Numbered from the stretch's first letter, positions 11,840 through 23,888 are shown. The stretch: DNA of 64,000 nt from Ursus arctos (GCF_023065955.2 NW_026622919.1:4042501-4106500), one strand, 5' to 3'. Notes: generated by a model not told the origin, from the sequence alone. Made by a program: numbers and translations.

Positions 11840-13029
11840 TATTCTTTACTGTAGTCCAAGAATGAGAGCCACCTGCTTCAGACTTAAGATAAACTGATGG
11901 TAAGGCTGACCTCATTTCTTCAAAATAGAAGAGCCCAACCAAAACAGTCTCTCAAATGATTATTACTTACAGTACAGGCAAAACTGCCATAAAAGACCCC
12001 AAAATACGATGTCCTCAAGATGTTTCTCCCCCCCAGTCCAGAGGCAGGCGAGGCATCACTGTTCTATGAGGTCATCTGGGGACCCAAAGTTCTTCTCACT
12101 CACTAGAAGAGAGAAAGAGGAACTGGAGAGAGCAAGCCATTTCTTGTTGGATTTGTGACCTGGAAGTTCACATTATTATTTCTGCTCATATCCAATTAAT
12201 CAGAACTTATTCACATGCCCACATCTATATCCAAGGAAGGCTGGGGAAAATGTCTCTATGTGCACATCTAAAACTTCTTCCAAAAGGAAGGAGAGAAAGC
12301 ATTCCAGGAGGATAATCAACAGCCTCTGGAACCAATGGATGGCCTGTCCACCTCTACAGGGAGATAGAAGTTTTTTCAGAACAAAACAGGTACACACACA
12401 CAAATCTGAGTTTGTGTGTTACTTGAACGAATGATACATAAATCAAGTCCCCAACATTCAACTCTATAGAATATGACCAAAATGACTTCAGGCAGAAACT
12501 TCTTCCAAGGATCAAGATGTGACCAGTGACCTGCTAATGACTACAGAAAAATCTTAGCAATGCTTCTATGGAATGACTGGGCATCACAAGGTTCTCAGTA
12601 AATCTTCCACAATGAATCTATTATAAAATACAAATATTATCTAATCTAAGATGCCTTCAAATATAAGATGTATCACTATTTTATGCACCACTAAGAAAAA
12701 TAATGCCAATTACACCATGATATGCCATTATCTATAATATGCATGCCAATTTCAGAGATGTTGAAAGTGAGAAAAATATGTTTCTTAGAACAAATGAAAT
12801 ATAGTATGCCCCTGAAAAAAACAAATCCAACTGATATACCCTATAAAATTACTGGCTAAAAACCAATTAAATTTTGAAGACAAATTATTATAGTTGCTAT
12901 TAGGCCATTCTTTATGATGAGAAAATAAATAGATAATATTGAGGCCATACCTACACATCACAAATTAAAAAAAAAAAAACACACAATTCTATGGGAAAGA
13001 CAGACAGCTACCTTATAACACATTCATTA
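11840..13029. other. No recognisable feature
   Basis: AT-rich unique-looking sequence with a 12-base A-run near 12,968. Short frames at 11,718-11,942 (-) and 12,200-12,403 (-) show no family. Confidence 0.35.
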
Positions 13030-14050
13030 CAATTTGCTAAGTATGGGGTGCTGTGATAGCACATGATGGGGGAGTGTCCTGGCCGAGTCAGGAGAGCACG
13101 GAAGGTCTCCAATGGAAGTGAGCTAAGTTCTGAAGGATAACCCAGCCACGGCAAGGGAAACAACATGGACAGAAGCTCTACAGTGGGAAGGAACATGGTG
13201 TATTTGAGAAACAGCAAGATGATTAGTAGGCTTAAAGTACGGGAGCAATGAAGAAATGGCTAGCACACTTCTGGCTACTATGGAGAATGGATTTTAAGGG
13301 CCAAGAGTGGACAAGGAGAAACTAACAAGTAGTCTCCTGCTGTCAGTTTAAGAGAGTTTAGACTTGGTACTTTAGATTTGAGGAGCAGTAGAGGATTTGG
13401 GGATGGAAAGCAGCGTCTGAAAAATTATTCAGGAGACAGAATGAACAGGACTTGCCGATTAAGTGCAAATGGGCATAAGGGAGAGGGAGGCATCAAGAAC
13501 AACCCTCAGGTTTACCACCAGTGTGACTAAGTAGATGATGGCGTCATTCACTGAGATAAACACCGGAGAAGGGCATGTTGACTTTGAGATGCTTGAGCAT
13601 TAAACTGGGAAGGACGCTGGCAGCTAGATATGTAATTCTGGATTCAGAGGAAAGATTCGGCTGGAGAAAAATCTAGAGAGATGTCAATGTAGAGATATAA
13701 ATCAAAGCCATGCCTGTATCTGAGGTCAGTAGGGAAGGGGTTAGAATAAATAGAAAAGAGGGCCTGGGACAGAGGCTTAAGGAACATCAGTATTTAAAGG
13801 TCAGGCTCAGACGGATGAGACAGTCATTCAAACATCCATTCATTATGTATGCATCAATTACTGATTAATAACTGGCCACAATGTGCCACTCTGTTTTAGG
13901 TATAAGGATATCCAGCGAACAAAATATGTTAAGACCTATTTATTAAGGAGCTCACAGTTTAGTAGGTAAACAAATAAAAAACACAAGTAAATAAACAAGG
14001 TAATTTCAATGTGTGTTAAGTGTTATGAAGAAAATAAAATTGGCATTGCG
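13030..14050 (+). mobile_element. Ancient interspersed repeat, class not assigned
   Basis: Recognisable mammalian repeat phrases run in order: ggaacatggtgtatttgaga, ggagaatggattttaaggg, cttgagcattaaactgggaa, gcctgggacagaggcttaag. The right end (gagctcacagtttagtaggt) looks like an L2-type element. Related copies lie at 30.9, 47.8-49.0 and 55.2 kb, all in this orientation. Confidence 0.5.
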
Positions 14051-14449
14051 ACTCAAATACCATGAGTGGCCCTAACATCAGTGATGAGATTTCCAAAATG
14101 ATGAGTAACCACTGAGAAAGTTCCAGACAAAGTACCGTCTTTCCTCAACTTAAATGAGAGTTGCTTTCCTGGGAAATTCAGTGCATATTACTACAACAGC
14201 ACAAAAAACTATATACACATGTAAAATAGGTTCTGCACGAAAATAAACAAGTTTTTCACCTACCTATATATTCAGATGGATATTCAAGTCATGAAGGATG
14301 CATGCAGTATCACTCTTTACTGTATGGGACTGGTCCAGGGACTGGTCCAGACACTACAGAACATCCAGGATCCCTAGCTCCTGCCCACTAAATGCCATTG
14401 TGGCTGACCCCGATCATGTGATACCCTAACCATATCTCCATATTTCCAA

Positions 14450-14704
14450 ATGCCCCTCAAAGGGGTTAGTACCACCCTTGGTGAGAACAACTGCTTTAAG
14501 GCACACACTGTGCTAAATGACACAAATTCTAAGAAATGGAGATATGCTGACGTCTTTATACTAACATTTTACAGTTGTAGACATTTCCACCATGTGGCAA
14601 TTTCTTCTTTCATTTGGTATATGCTCACTGAGAGTGTACTATGTGCCAGACAATGTTCTGTGTCCTGCCTTCATAGAGCTTACACTGTAGAGAACTTGAA
14701 ATGA
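14450..14704 (+). mobile_element. Possible MIR/L2 remnant
   Basis: gagtgtactatgtgccagac followed by cttcatagagcttacactg is typical of L2/MIR 3' sequence. The 84-codon frame over it is incidental. Confidence 0.4.
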
Positions 14705-15289
14705 AGATGATCCACGATGTGGCTCTTTTATTTTAAATCTATACACCCTGTGTCTCTCAGATAAAAGTATAAAAGTTTCCCTGAAAATGAATGTTACCTT
14801 CCCCATTAACTGTTATTTATTTATAGGCACATGCACCATAAAATAGATTTAAGCATTCAGCACCCAAGAGATGACACCCAACGCTGGAAAAGCAATTGTA
14901 TAGTTTCATATCCCACTGAAGAAGTTTCTACAGTCTAAGAATACAGACAGTAGAGTAGCATCTACTAGTGGAAAAGATGCTAACTGTAACTGAACCCTGA
15001 CTCAGTTATAAATAACTATGCTCAGAAGAGAAAAGCAAAGGGAGGAGCTGTGAGTTTTTAACCAAGGAACCATTAACGCTCAGGAGCAATGTGGGAGAAT
15101 AAATTCACAGATGGGCAAGTGCAAAGAAGAAATTCTGATGTTGCAAAGATGCCATGAGGAGTACACAGGTGGTAATATTGATAATTAGCAAAGTGCCTCG
15201 GTATACAGCTGACCACTGTCTTAATTTACACTCTCCGTAATCCTGAGTTTACTTTAGGGAATTTTCCAAACTTAAAAGAAAGGTATGGT
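14705..15289. other. No recognisable feature
   Basis: Unique-looking AT-rich sequence. Confidence 0.35.
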
Positions 15290-15498
15290 TGAAATGATCC
15301 TTTATATAAAATTTTGTATTCTGTTATTTTCATTTTTAACAAGGTATTCTCACACTAAACAAGCTTCACAAATATAATTTTTAATGACAACACAGTACCT
15401 TCATTGTGTAGGTAGACCACAATTTTCTTAACAATTCCCCTGTTGTTTATTTAGGAGTTTCCATTTTATACTATTTTCATCACTAATCCCCTTTTGTG

Positions 15499-15552
15499 TA
15501 GTTTGTTCTGTATTTGTGATTATTCTAGTTTGTTCTGTATTTGTGATTATTG
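15499..15552. repeat. 27-bp direct tandem duplication
   Basis: Two adjacent 27-base units beginning tagtttgttctgtatttgtg (15,499-15,525 and 15,526-15,552) differ only at the last base. Confidence 0.95.
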
Positions 15553-15849
15553 TCTTAGAGAGATTTCCAGAAGCACACTTACTAAAACAAAAGGGTATAA
15601 TTAAGGGTTTCAATACCTGTAACCAAACTGTTATCCAAAGTATTTTAATAACCTGTACTTTTATTAGCTGAGTATAAGAGTGCTTATTTCAAAACCTCTC
15701 ACAAGCAGAGTATTATAATTTTTAATCTTTGCTAATCAAATAGAAAAAAAGTATCTCATTGGTCTTAATTTATAATTCCTTGATTATTATTGAATATTTC
15801 CCCCTATATTTGTTAATCTGCATGAACTTTATTTTCTGTGAATTGACTG

Positions 15850-15998
15850 GGTCTTTTCCCCCTTTTTTGGTTGTTTTTTAAAGTAGGCTCCACACCCAGT
15901 GTAGAGTCCAATTCAGGGCTTGAGCTCACGACCCTGAGATCAAGATCTGAGCTGAGATCAAGAGTCGGATGCTTAACCAACTGAGCCACCCAAGTGAT
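15850..15998 (-). mobile_element. CAN-SINE with 15-bp target duplication
   Basis: Antisense: taggctccacacccagtgt, cttgagctcacgaccctga, ctgagccacccaagtg. Perfect flanks tctgtgaattgactg at 15,835-15,849 and 15,999-16,013. Confidence 0.9.
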
Positions 15999-16628
15999 CT
16001 GTGAATTGACTGTTTAGATCTTCAGGTCTATTCCTTGGGTTCTTAGTAGCTTTTTCCTTATCAGTTTATAAGAGTTTCTGTGTTGAATGATTAACCATTT
16101 ACCGTATTGCTATAAATATTTCTACCATTTTTGGTTTGTCTTTTAATTATTTTTGACATTCAGAAGTTTCAAATTCCCATAAAATCCCACAAAAAGCTAT
16201 CATGAGATTTTACTTTTAATCCAGACTCTAAATTTGCTGTTTTCTTTTCTAGATTTCTCAGTTTTTTTATACAAATGATGCTTTATTTAAAATTTTATTT
16301 AGGTGGAAAAAAAATAAATTTTATTTAGGTGTATGGTAGACATTAGGATTTACCTTGCTTTCTTTTTTAATCAAGTAGCTAACAGAGTGCCTGGGCATCA
16401 TTTAGTGCCCTGGGACTAAATGAACCCTCCTTACTCTATTCATTTGTAACACTGACTCTTCAAACATCAAAGTCACATATAACAGATGGGCCTGAAGACC
16501 ATTCTGCTCTATTAATAACTGGGTGTTTCTGCCAGGACCACACTATTTTAGTTACTCCAGTTTCATAAAATTTTGCTTATCTGCTACCACTAGTTTTCCT
16601 CATTACTCTTTTTTAAAAAAGTTACTCA

Positions 16629-16733
16629 GGGCGCCTGGCTGGCTTAGTTGGTGGAGCATGTGACTCTTGATCTCAGGGTTGTGAGGTTGAGCCCTATGCT
16701 GGGTGTAGAGATTACTTAAAAGATATTAAAAGA
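16629..16733 (+). mobile_element. Short CAN-SINE
   Basis: Head gggcgcctggctggcttagt, then gggtgtagagattacttaaa. Flanks agttactca and aattactca. Confidence 0.9.
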
Positions 16734-16835
16734 AATTACTCAACTACGCTTTTGTCCTTCCAGATGAAATTTACAATCATTTTGCCATGTTCCAAAAGAA
16801 AACATATAATTTTTATATAAGTTAGAATTTCTTTA

Positions 16836-16972
16836 TGGGTGCCTTGCTTGCTCAGTAGGTGAAGTGTGTGACTCTTGATCTCAGGGTTGTAAGTCCCAGC
16901 CCCAAATTAGGTGTAGAGATTACTTAAAAATAAAATTAAAAAAAAAAAAAGAAAGAAAGAAAGAAACCTACA
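16836..16972 (+). mobile_element. Short CAN-SINE with (GAAA) tail
   Basis: Head tgggtgccttgcttgctcag, gtgtagagattacttaaaaa, ending in an A-run and (GAAA)n. Confidence 0.9.
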
Positions 16973-17304
16973 AATTAATTGATCTGAAAGCTCTGTAGGA
17001 CTTAATTTTCCTATTTGAAAAAAATTTTTCTCTTTCAGTGAAATTGTTACTTTCTTCCTATTTCCTATATATGTTAAAGCCATTTCTAGGTATTTTATGG
17101 TATCTGTGGTTGTATAGGGTGTATAGGCTCAAACCTTCTACGGATGGCCTACATGGTTTCTGATGGTAGATGTCTAGTCAGGTCACTGATCTATCTATAT
17201 TGCATCAAGAAACTTTTCAGCTGATCATACTGGGCTTCCTGGGTATACAATCTGTAAACAACCATCTTTTCATCTTTTTATTTCTTATTTCTATTCCATA
17301 TTGT

Positions 17305-17900
17305 GCTAGGCAGAATTCTAAGACCCCTGCCAAGATTTTGACTCCTGCTGCACACCTACCTTCCCCCAGTTATTCAATCAAGCACGAATGTAAGCACTGT
17401 TGTGAAGGGGGTTTGCAGATGTAATTGAAGTCCCAAATCAGTTGACCTTAATATCCAGGTGGGCCTGAGCTAATCCTAGGAACCCTTTAGGTTTAGAGGT
17501 CAGAGACAGAGGAAGTCAGAAGTTCAAAGTATGAGAAGGACTGAACACACAGTTGTTGGGTCTGAAGTGAAGGGTACATGGTGAGGAACACAGCAGCCTC
17601 TCAGAGCTGAGCCACCCCCACTGACAGCCAGGAAGCAAGGACCTCAGTCCTACAACTAAAAGGGACCTGAATTCCACCACCACAAAAATGAGGCTGGAAG
17701 CAGACTTTTTCCCCCAGAGCCTCCAAAGGAGAACTTGCCTTGGCTGACACCTTGAGGTTAGCCTGTGGACCCTGAGTAGAGACCCCAGCCATGCCATGCC
17801 AGAACTTCTGGCCTGCAGAACTATAAACTAACACTGGTGGTTCTTTGAAGACACTAGGTTTGTAGTAATTTGTTATGTAGCAACAGGAAACTAACACACC
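17305..17900 (+). mobile_element. Ancient solo LTR, MLT1-like (MaLR)
   Basis: gaattctaagacccctgcca, gtttgcagatgtaattgaag, gagcctccaaaggagaactt, gccttggctgacaccttga and gtagcaacaggaaactaac occur in the order typical of an MLT1-type LTR. The 93- and 98-codon minus frames over it are incidental. No internal retroviral sequence flanks it. Confidence 0.75.
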
Positions 17901-18365
17901 TACCTTATTTAACTGGCAGGAACTTAGATGGCAATGTTAGATCAGACTAGACAGTTATGTTAGTGAGTCTTAGCAGTCAGGGATAGTTGGAGTCAGAAAC
18001 CATACCAGTAATTTGAACAGGGTGGGCTTAATGGGAAGCTCTCTCAACTAGTACAAGTTGTCTAACTTTTAAGAGGGGTAAAAAAGGTCTTTATGGGATC
18101 CAGAAGAAGCAAATGCAGAAATCTACTATCTCTAGTCTGAGGGTACATGAATAATGGGCTAAGAATTTAGCAGCGGAGCTCTCTCCACACGGACTAGAAA
18201 GGGTGTGGCTGCCAGAGGACTCACCAGCAACCTAACAGAGGGCTCAGGTCAAAGATGGTCCACAGGAGGCCCCTACTAAGTGACGGATAATCTTCCCAAA
18301 GGTATGAGTGGACCAAAACTGCTCCGTAAGCGCCACTGAGATAAGAACTACCAGAACAACTCTCA

Positions 18366-18401
<36 letters not shown>

Positions 18402-18802
18402 CACACCCGAACCAGAAGTCCTTTTTGTTCCTCTCTTCCTCCTTATATTCTCTCTGAAGTGCCCTCTGTTGACAAAGACCAACATGAAGCCAACTAGCCA
18501 AAGGGAAATGTTTACAAGTGGCCAGCTCCACTATCACAAGGCCAGGCAAAGATGGATTTGGATTTACAGAGATTGGAAGATGAGGAACAAATTATTAATT
18601 GGCACAGTCTATCCTTTTGGCCACTTCGCTTCCATATACAACCTCTACACACATCTGAACTCATATAAAGTACCAAAGAACTCTGTTTGCACCTAACAGC
18701 ATGCAGCTATCTCCTTATAAATGATGATGCTCTCACCTTCTTCCCAAAACAGGAGCCACAGTCCTAAAAGCCATTGTATCCATCACTGGCTATATTAATT
18801 AC
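17901..18802. other. No recognisable gene; long A-run
   Basis: Unique-looking sequence with a 30-base A-run at 18,371-18,400. Overlapping minus-strand frames translate the A-run as poly-phenylalanine and are not credible. Confidence 0.4.
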
Positions 18803-18920
18803 TTTTTTTTTTTTTTTTTTAAGTAGCCTCCATGTAGGGCTTGAACTCACAACCCTGAGATCAAGACCTGAGCTGAGATTAAGAGTCAGAGGCTCAACTG
18901 ACTGAGCCACCCTGGTTTCC
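18803..18920 (-). mobile_element. Short CAN-SINE with 13-bp target duplication
   Basis: T-run, aagtagcctccatgtagg, caaccctgagatcaagacct, ctgagccaccctggtttcc. Perfect flanks ctatattaattac at 18,790-18,802 and 18,921-18,933. Confidence 0.9.
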
Positions 18921-18933
18921 CTATATTAATTAC

Positions 18934-19659
18934 CTCTCAAATTCTCCTCTCCTCTCCACTAAATATTCTCTTCTCTAAAGACTAAATTGTCAAATTAACT
19001 CACAACAATTTCTATATAAAATAAGGGGAAGAAGAAAAATAAAAGTTAAACATACAGATGTAACAAAGAAAAAAAAATCGCTACAATTCTCATTTCTGTA
19101 CCTGGTCACGAGGTCAGAGATGGTATCCATAACTTTCTTTCTCCATTTCCCATCCCATTATTTCCTTTGTCTTCAATCAGAACCTCAGGTAATCAGGATT
19201 CTCAACATGACAGGATTAACCGTAACCCTCATTTCTGAAGGATCTGACTCATCAGACCTGCCTTTTGGGGGCACTGCAGTTTTTCATTACTCCTTAATAT
19301 AGTGCACGCTTACTGAGAGACACTGTAGAGAATCCTGAATTAACATAGTCTTCCTTGCTCCCACCGTGTAGCATAACCCTTTCTGCCCCTTAGTAATCAG
19401 CATCAAGCACTCCAGGCAGTAAAGTGAGTCCTCTGGTTCAGTGGCAGAGAGTCCCAAATCGGTGGTAGCCCCATATACCAATTCAATGGAACTATCCTGT
19501 AACCTCTGGTGGAAGCATTCCCCACTTTGAAAATAAGAGCTCCAAACCCCAGCAGGCTCAAAGTTGCTAGGATGGAAAGCAGAAATTCTGCAAGTGGGTT
19601 ATCAGGTATAATGATAGTGAGAGACTGCTTTTAGGGTTTTACCATTAAGGATGATATGG
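18934..19659. other. No recognisable feature
   Basis: Unique-looking. Short frames at 19,120-19,302 (+) and 19,287-19,481 (-) have no family resemblance. Confidence 0.35.
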
Positions 19660-20252
19660 AAAGTTGGTCTGAGAAATTACACCACGTGAAACAAATATCC
19701 TACTCTTCCTAATTTGTGTCTAATGGAAGAAATAGCAATAACAAAATTATCTTTTCTCCTTTTAATTCTGATTTTTGCTTTTTGCATTTTGAAGCTATGT
19801 TACTATGTTACTATGTGCATACAAATTTCCTATGGATGGACTCATTTTTCATTACAAAATTTCCTTCTTCACTTCTATGAATGTGTTTCGCCTTGAAGTC
19901 TACTTTGCCTAATATCACTCAAATTGACCGTCTTACTACTAAGTTTACATTTGTTTCACTTATCTATGTTCCTTCCCCCTCCCCTCTTATTTCTTGTCTT
20001 CTTTTGGACCAATAAATATTTTTTATTACTCCATTTCCCCTCTCCTTCTCTAGTAACATGGTAGCTATAAATTCTCTTTCTATCCCTTTGTGGTTACCCT
20101 AGATCAGCTTTTCTCAACTTAAGTTCCACTAGAGAACTGTCTTACAGAAAACAATCTGAGTGCTCTTTTGTCAATTTTTCTAAGGATGATACACAGCTGG
20201 TACCATTCCAGATGTAAAGAAGTTAATTCATTAATTACAAACAATTCTTTAG

Positions 20253-20483
20253 CACAGAAGTTAGAAAACTTTTTCTATCAAGGGCTAGGGAGTAAATATT
20301 TTGAGCTTTGTGGGCTACACGGTCTCCACTGTAGCTACTCAACTCAGGTGCTATTGCATGAAAGCAGCTACAGACAATACATGAACTAATGGGCATGGCT
20401 GTGTTCCAATAAAACATTATTTATTAAAACAAGCAGGAGGATGGATCTGGCCTACAGGCAGAAGTTTGTCAATCCCTGTTGTT
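20253..20483 (+). mobile_element. hAT-Charlie (MER1-group) nonautonomous transposon
   Basis: gggagtaaatattttgagct, ttgtgggctacacggtctcc, gctactcaactc, gtgttccaataaaacattat and ggcctacaggcagaagtttg are in the order of MER1-type elements. Ends acagaagttagaaaacttt and aagtttgtcaatccctgttg act as degenerate inverted termini. Confidence 0.7.
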
Positions 20484-20568
20484 GGGCATTAGGACATGAT
20501 TGTCTCACTAAACACGGTAGAGAAGGGCTGCCTGAGGCATTACATCTTATACCCCAGACTCACTAGTC

Positions 20569-20779
20569 CTTTTTTTTTTTTTAAGTTTATTTATTTATTT
20601 GAGAGAGGGAAAGAGCATGCACAAGCAGGAGGGGCAGAGGAAGAGGGGGACAGAATCTGAAGCAGACTCTGCGCTGAGCACAGAGCCCAATGTGGGACTC
20701 AATCTCACAACCCTGAGATCACCACCTGAGCCAGAACCAAGAGTCAGACGCTTAATCAACTGTGCCACCCAAGTGTCCC
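20569..20779 (-). mobile_element. Long CAN-SINE
   Basis: Antisense, with aagtttatttatttatttga, body, and tgccacccaagtgtcc. Flanks ctcactagtc at 20,559-20,568 and, overlapping the last head base, 20,779-20,788. Confidence 0.9.
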
Positions 20780-21317
20780 TCACTAGTCTTTTTAAATATA
20801 AATTTACAAGGACCTTAGGATATTTAAACTATAGCCTCTTCCTGCTTTCTGTGCTACTCTTGTCATGTATTATTCTTACTATTTTATACAGTTAATAGAA
20901 CTTCAGATTTATTACCATTTACTCTTTCCACTGCTCTTCATTCTTTCCTGCATCTCCATGCTTCCATCTGGGATAATTTTCCAACTACCTTGAGAACTCT
21001 CTTTATAGTTTCTTTAGTGTGAATCTGTTGGTGATGAATTCTCACAAGTTTTTGCCTGTCTGAAAATGTCTATATTCTACCTTCATTTTTGCTTGATATA
21101 AATTTCTAGGTTGGCAGTTATTTTCTTGCAATTCTTTGAAGATTTGGTTCCACTGTCTTCAGATTTCTATTTCCTCTGCAAAGTCAAGTGTTAGCTGCTC
21201 CTTTGAAGGTAATGTCTGTTTCTTCTTTGACTAATTTAAGACTTTCCTTGGGTTTTAGCAATTTTCTCTTTTCCTTTCCTTTTTTCCTTTCCTTCCTCCC
21301 TCTTCCCCTTCTGTTTT

Positions 21318-21515
21318 ATTTTTTTAAAGATTTTACTTATTTATTTGGGAGAGGGAGAAAGAGAGGAAGTAGGGGGAGGGATAGAGTGAGAGGGACAAAT
21401 GGACTGCACTGAGTGCAGAGTCCCAATATGGGGCTCAATCCCATGACCCTGAGATTATGACCTGAGTTGAAATCAAGAGTCAAATGCTTAACTGACTGAG
21501 CCACCCAGGCATCCC
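21318..21515 (-). mobile_element. Long CAN-SINE
   Basis: aaagattttacttatttatt, GA-rich body, gggctcaatcccatgaccct, gccacccaggcatccc. Preceded by a CT-rich stretch at 21,262-21,310. Confidence 0.9.
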
Positions 21516-21564
21516 TTTTCTTTTTATTCTGCTTAGGTCCGCAGTGATTCTTTCTTTTTTTTTA

Positions 21565-21766
21565 AACCATTTTTTTTTAAAGATTTTATTTATTTATTTG
21601 ACAGAGATAGAGACAGCCAGCGAGAGAGGGAACACAAGCAGGGGGAGTGGGAGAGGAAGAAGCAGGCTCATAGCAGAGGAGCCTGATGTGGGGCTCGATC
21701 CCAGAATGCCGGGATCACGCCCTGAGCCGAAGGCAGACGCTTAACCGCTGTGCCACCCAGGCGCCC
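21565..21766 (-). mobile_element. Long CAN-SINE in nested cluster (1 of 3)
   Basis: aaagattttatttatttatt through the body to tgccacccaggcgcccc. It sits inside the 17-bp duplication that bounds the whole 21.55-22.17 kb cluster. Confidence 0.95.
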
Positions 21767-21780
21767 CTTTTTTTTTTTCT

Positions 21781-21980
21781 TAAAGATTTTTTTAAATAAA
21801 GATTTTATTTATTTATCTGTCAAAGAGAGAGCACAAGCAGGGGGAGCGGCAGGCAGAGGGAGAGGGAGATGCAGGCTCCCTGCTGAGCAAGGAGTGCAAT
21901 GCAGAACTCGATCCCAGAACCCTGGGATCAGGACCTGAGCCGAAGGCAGATGCTTAACTGACTGAGCCTCTCAGGCGTAC
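21781..21980 (-). mobile_element. Long CAN-SINE in nested cluster (2 of 3)
   Basis: Duplicated aaagatttt start, body with gagagcacaagcaggggga, ending gagcctctcaggcgtacc. It is more diverged than its left neighbour. Confidence 0.9.
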
Positions 21981-21981
21981 C

Positions 21982-22169
21982 AAAGATTTTATTTTTATTT
22001 AGTTGAGAGCGAGAGAAGGAGAGAGAGAGAGAGAGACAAAGAGAGAGCGTGCATGCGCACGCGCACAAGTAGGAGGAGGGGCAGAGGGAAAAGCAGACTC
22101 CCCGTGGACCCTGAGATCATGACCTGAGCCAAAGACAGAAGCTTAACCGACTGAACCACCCAGGTGCCC
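21982..22169 (-). mobile_element. Long CAN-SINE in nested cluster (3 of 3)
   Basis: aaagattttatttttattta, a (GA)n stretch, a partly deleted head, and ending ccacccaggtgccc. Its right flank aggtccacagtgactct (22,170-22,186) pairs with 21,535-21,551 across the whole cluster. Confidence 0.9.
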
Positions 22170-22730
22170 AGGTCCACAGTGACTCTTAAATCTGTGGCTT
22201 GATAGCTTTCATCAGTTCTGGAAGAACTGATGGAAGAACTCAGCCATTACCTCTTTATTGCCTCTGACCTTTCTCCTCTCCTTCTGAGACTCCAATTGTA
22301 AGAATTTTTAGACTTTTAATAGTGTCCCATTTGTCTGTTATGTGTTTTTCTTTTTCTTTTCATTTTCTTTTTCAACTCTTTGTCTCTGAGCTCCAGCATG
22401 GATATTTTCTTCTGATCTATCTTCCAGTTCATTAATACTCTTTTCAACTGTGATTAATCTGCTATGAAACCCTTCTGTTACTGTATTTTTCATTTCGAGA
22501 ATTTCTATTCAATATTTTTCATAGTTTCCAGTTTTCTGCTGAAACTCTCCGTTTGTCATTTAATTTTTGAGAATATTGATCAATGTTTTCTTAAAGTCCA
22601 AGGCTGATAACCCTAAAATCTGGATCTTTTGTGGGTGCTCTTGTTGCCTATCTTTCCCCCTTGATTTTCAGTCTTTTTATATGCCTGGTTTTTGACTGAA
22701 TGTTATTGTGTATAAAAATGTATAGAGATA

Positions 22731-22916
22731 GGGGCGCCTGGGTGGCGCAGTCGTTAAGCGTCTGCCTTCAGCTAAGGGCATGATCCCAGCGTTCTGGGAT
22801 TGAGCCCCACATCAGGCTCCTCTGCTATGAGCCTGCTTCTTCCTCTCCCACTCCCCCTGCTGTGTTCCCTCTCTCGCTGGCTGTCTCTGTCAAATAAATA
22901 AATAAAATCTTTAAAA
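22731..22916 (+). mobile_element. Young long CAN-SINE, perfect 17-bp target duplication
   Basis: Head ggggcgcctgggtggcgcag, with gcatgatcccagcgttctgg and a complete body and tail. Flanks aaaaatgtatagagata are identical (22,714-22,730 and 22,917-22,933), and the element sits in the antisense HAL1/L1. Confidence 0.97.
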
Positions 22917-23012
22917 AAAAATGTATAGAGATAACCTGAGGTTCTGGATGATGTTATCTTCCTCTAGAGAGGATTTACTTTTGCTTCTATAGGCACTTAA
23001 AAGTAGAGATGA

Positions 23013-23209
23013 GGGGCGCCTGGGTGGCTCAGTCATTAAGCGTCTGCCTTCGGCTCAGGGCGTGATCCCGGCGTTATGGGATCGAGCCCCGCATCAGGTT
23101 CCTCTGCTGGGAGCCTGCTTCTTCCTCTCCCACTCCACCTGCTTGTGTTCCCTCTCTCGCTGTCTGTCTCTCTCTGTCAAATAAATAAATAAAATCTTTA
23201 AAAAAAAAA
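23013..23209 (+). mobile_element. Young long CAN-SINE with 14-bp target duplication
   Basis: Head ggggcgcctgggtggctcag, with gcgtgatcccggcgttatgg. Flanks aaaagtagagatga at 22,999-23,012 and 23,210-23,223. Confidence 0.97.
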
Positions 23210-23753
23210 AAAAGTAGAGATGAATCATTTTAATCTATTTCAGGCAATTAAAAACTAAGTTTTAGTTTTTGTGAGAGCTGGATTTCAGGATCATCCTATG
23301 TTCACCATTACTCCTAGGGTAAAACCTTTGGGGGAGAGGGTCCCAACCAAAAGCCTGGGATGTTCACCAGGGCCCTTCCTCCTCTGCTATTTCTGAACTC
23401 CAGTTTTTATGTCTCCTATAGCCTCATAAGTTTGCTGAACACTCTATTTAGCTTCTCAACCTGTTTTCTGTTCAGCTTTTCAGTCACAGCTTTTGAGTGG
23501 GCAAATGCCTCTGAGAGGTCATGTGGCACCAACTGTTTATCCTCTTCCTTAGACCTCCCTTCTTTTGGGGATCTTGGCCCCTCCAAGTCCTCAATGCCCT
23601 GGTAACTTCTAATGTCTTCAAAGAGTTGCTTTTTATGGTCTACCAAGCGTTTTTAGTTCTTGGCAGCAACGATGGTCTGACACAGAAGCAGAAGCCTCCA
23701 AAGATACTGCATTTTACTCAATAACTTTCCAGGTAGCAATCAGGATAATCTTA

Positions 23754-23888
23754 TACTTGATCTACTAATGCAACGGAAATGTGAATTTCTTGCATCCCCA
23801 AGGGAACCCTTACTTGGTCTTACTTGATCTACTACTGTCAGTGGGATCTTGGAGTTCTTGCATTACCAAGGTAACCCTTACTTGGTCT
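23754..23888. repeat. Imperfect 67/68-bp tandem duplication
   Basis: Unit 1 (23,754-23,820) and unit 2 (23,821-23,888) both begin tacttgatctacta and end aacccttacttggtct, with diverged centres. A partial third start (taccatctactgattt) follows. Confidence 0.85.

Larger units (their letters stand above)
15290..17200 (-). mobile_element. Antisense L1M (3' end and part of ORF2), interrupted by SINEs
   Basis: cagaagcacacttactaaaa, aaagggtataattaaggg, gtaaccaaactgttatccaa and, further on, gccaggaccacactatttta and ccatttctaggtattttatgg follow the antisense order of an old L1 3' UTR and ORF2. Three CAN-SINEs (15.85, 16.63 and 16.84 kb) split it. No open ORF2 frame remains. Confidence 0.65.
19660..23500 (-). 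mobile_element. Antisense HAL1/L1M-like element, heavily interrupted
   Basis: Antisense L1-lineage phrases occur in three blocks: cttgaagtctactttgccta near 19.9 kb; tgttggtgatgaattctcac and ttctaggttggcagttattt near 21.1 kb; and ttccagttcattaatactct, caaggctgataaccctaaaa and gatgttatcttcctctagag at 22.2-23.0 kb. Six or more SINEs and one hAT element split it. No coding frame survives. Confidence 0.6.

Noticed and set aside
17516..17897. Two overlapping minus-strand frames of 93 and 98 codons
   Set aside because: They lie entirely within an MLT1-like LTR read antisense.
22731..22800. tRNA gene candidates in SINE heads
   Set aside because: The A- and B-box-like segments belong to the tRNA-Lys-derived CAN-SINE, followed by the CT-rich body and A-tail in every case. 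The cloverleaf is decayed and these are not tRNA genes.
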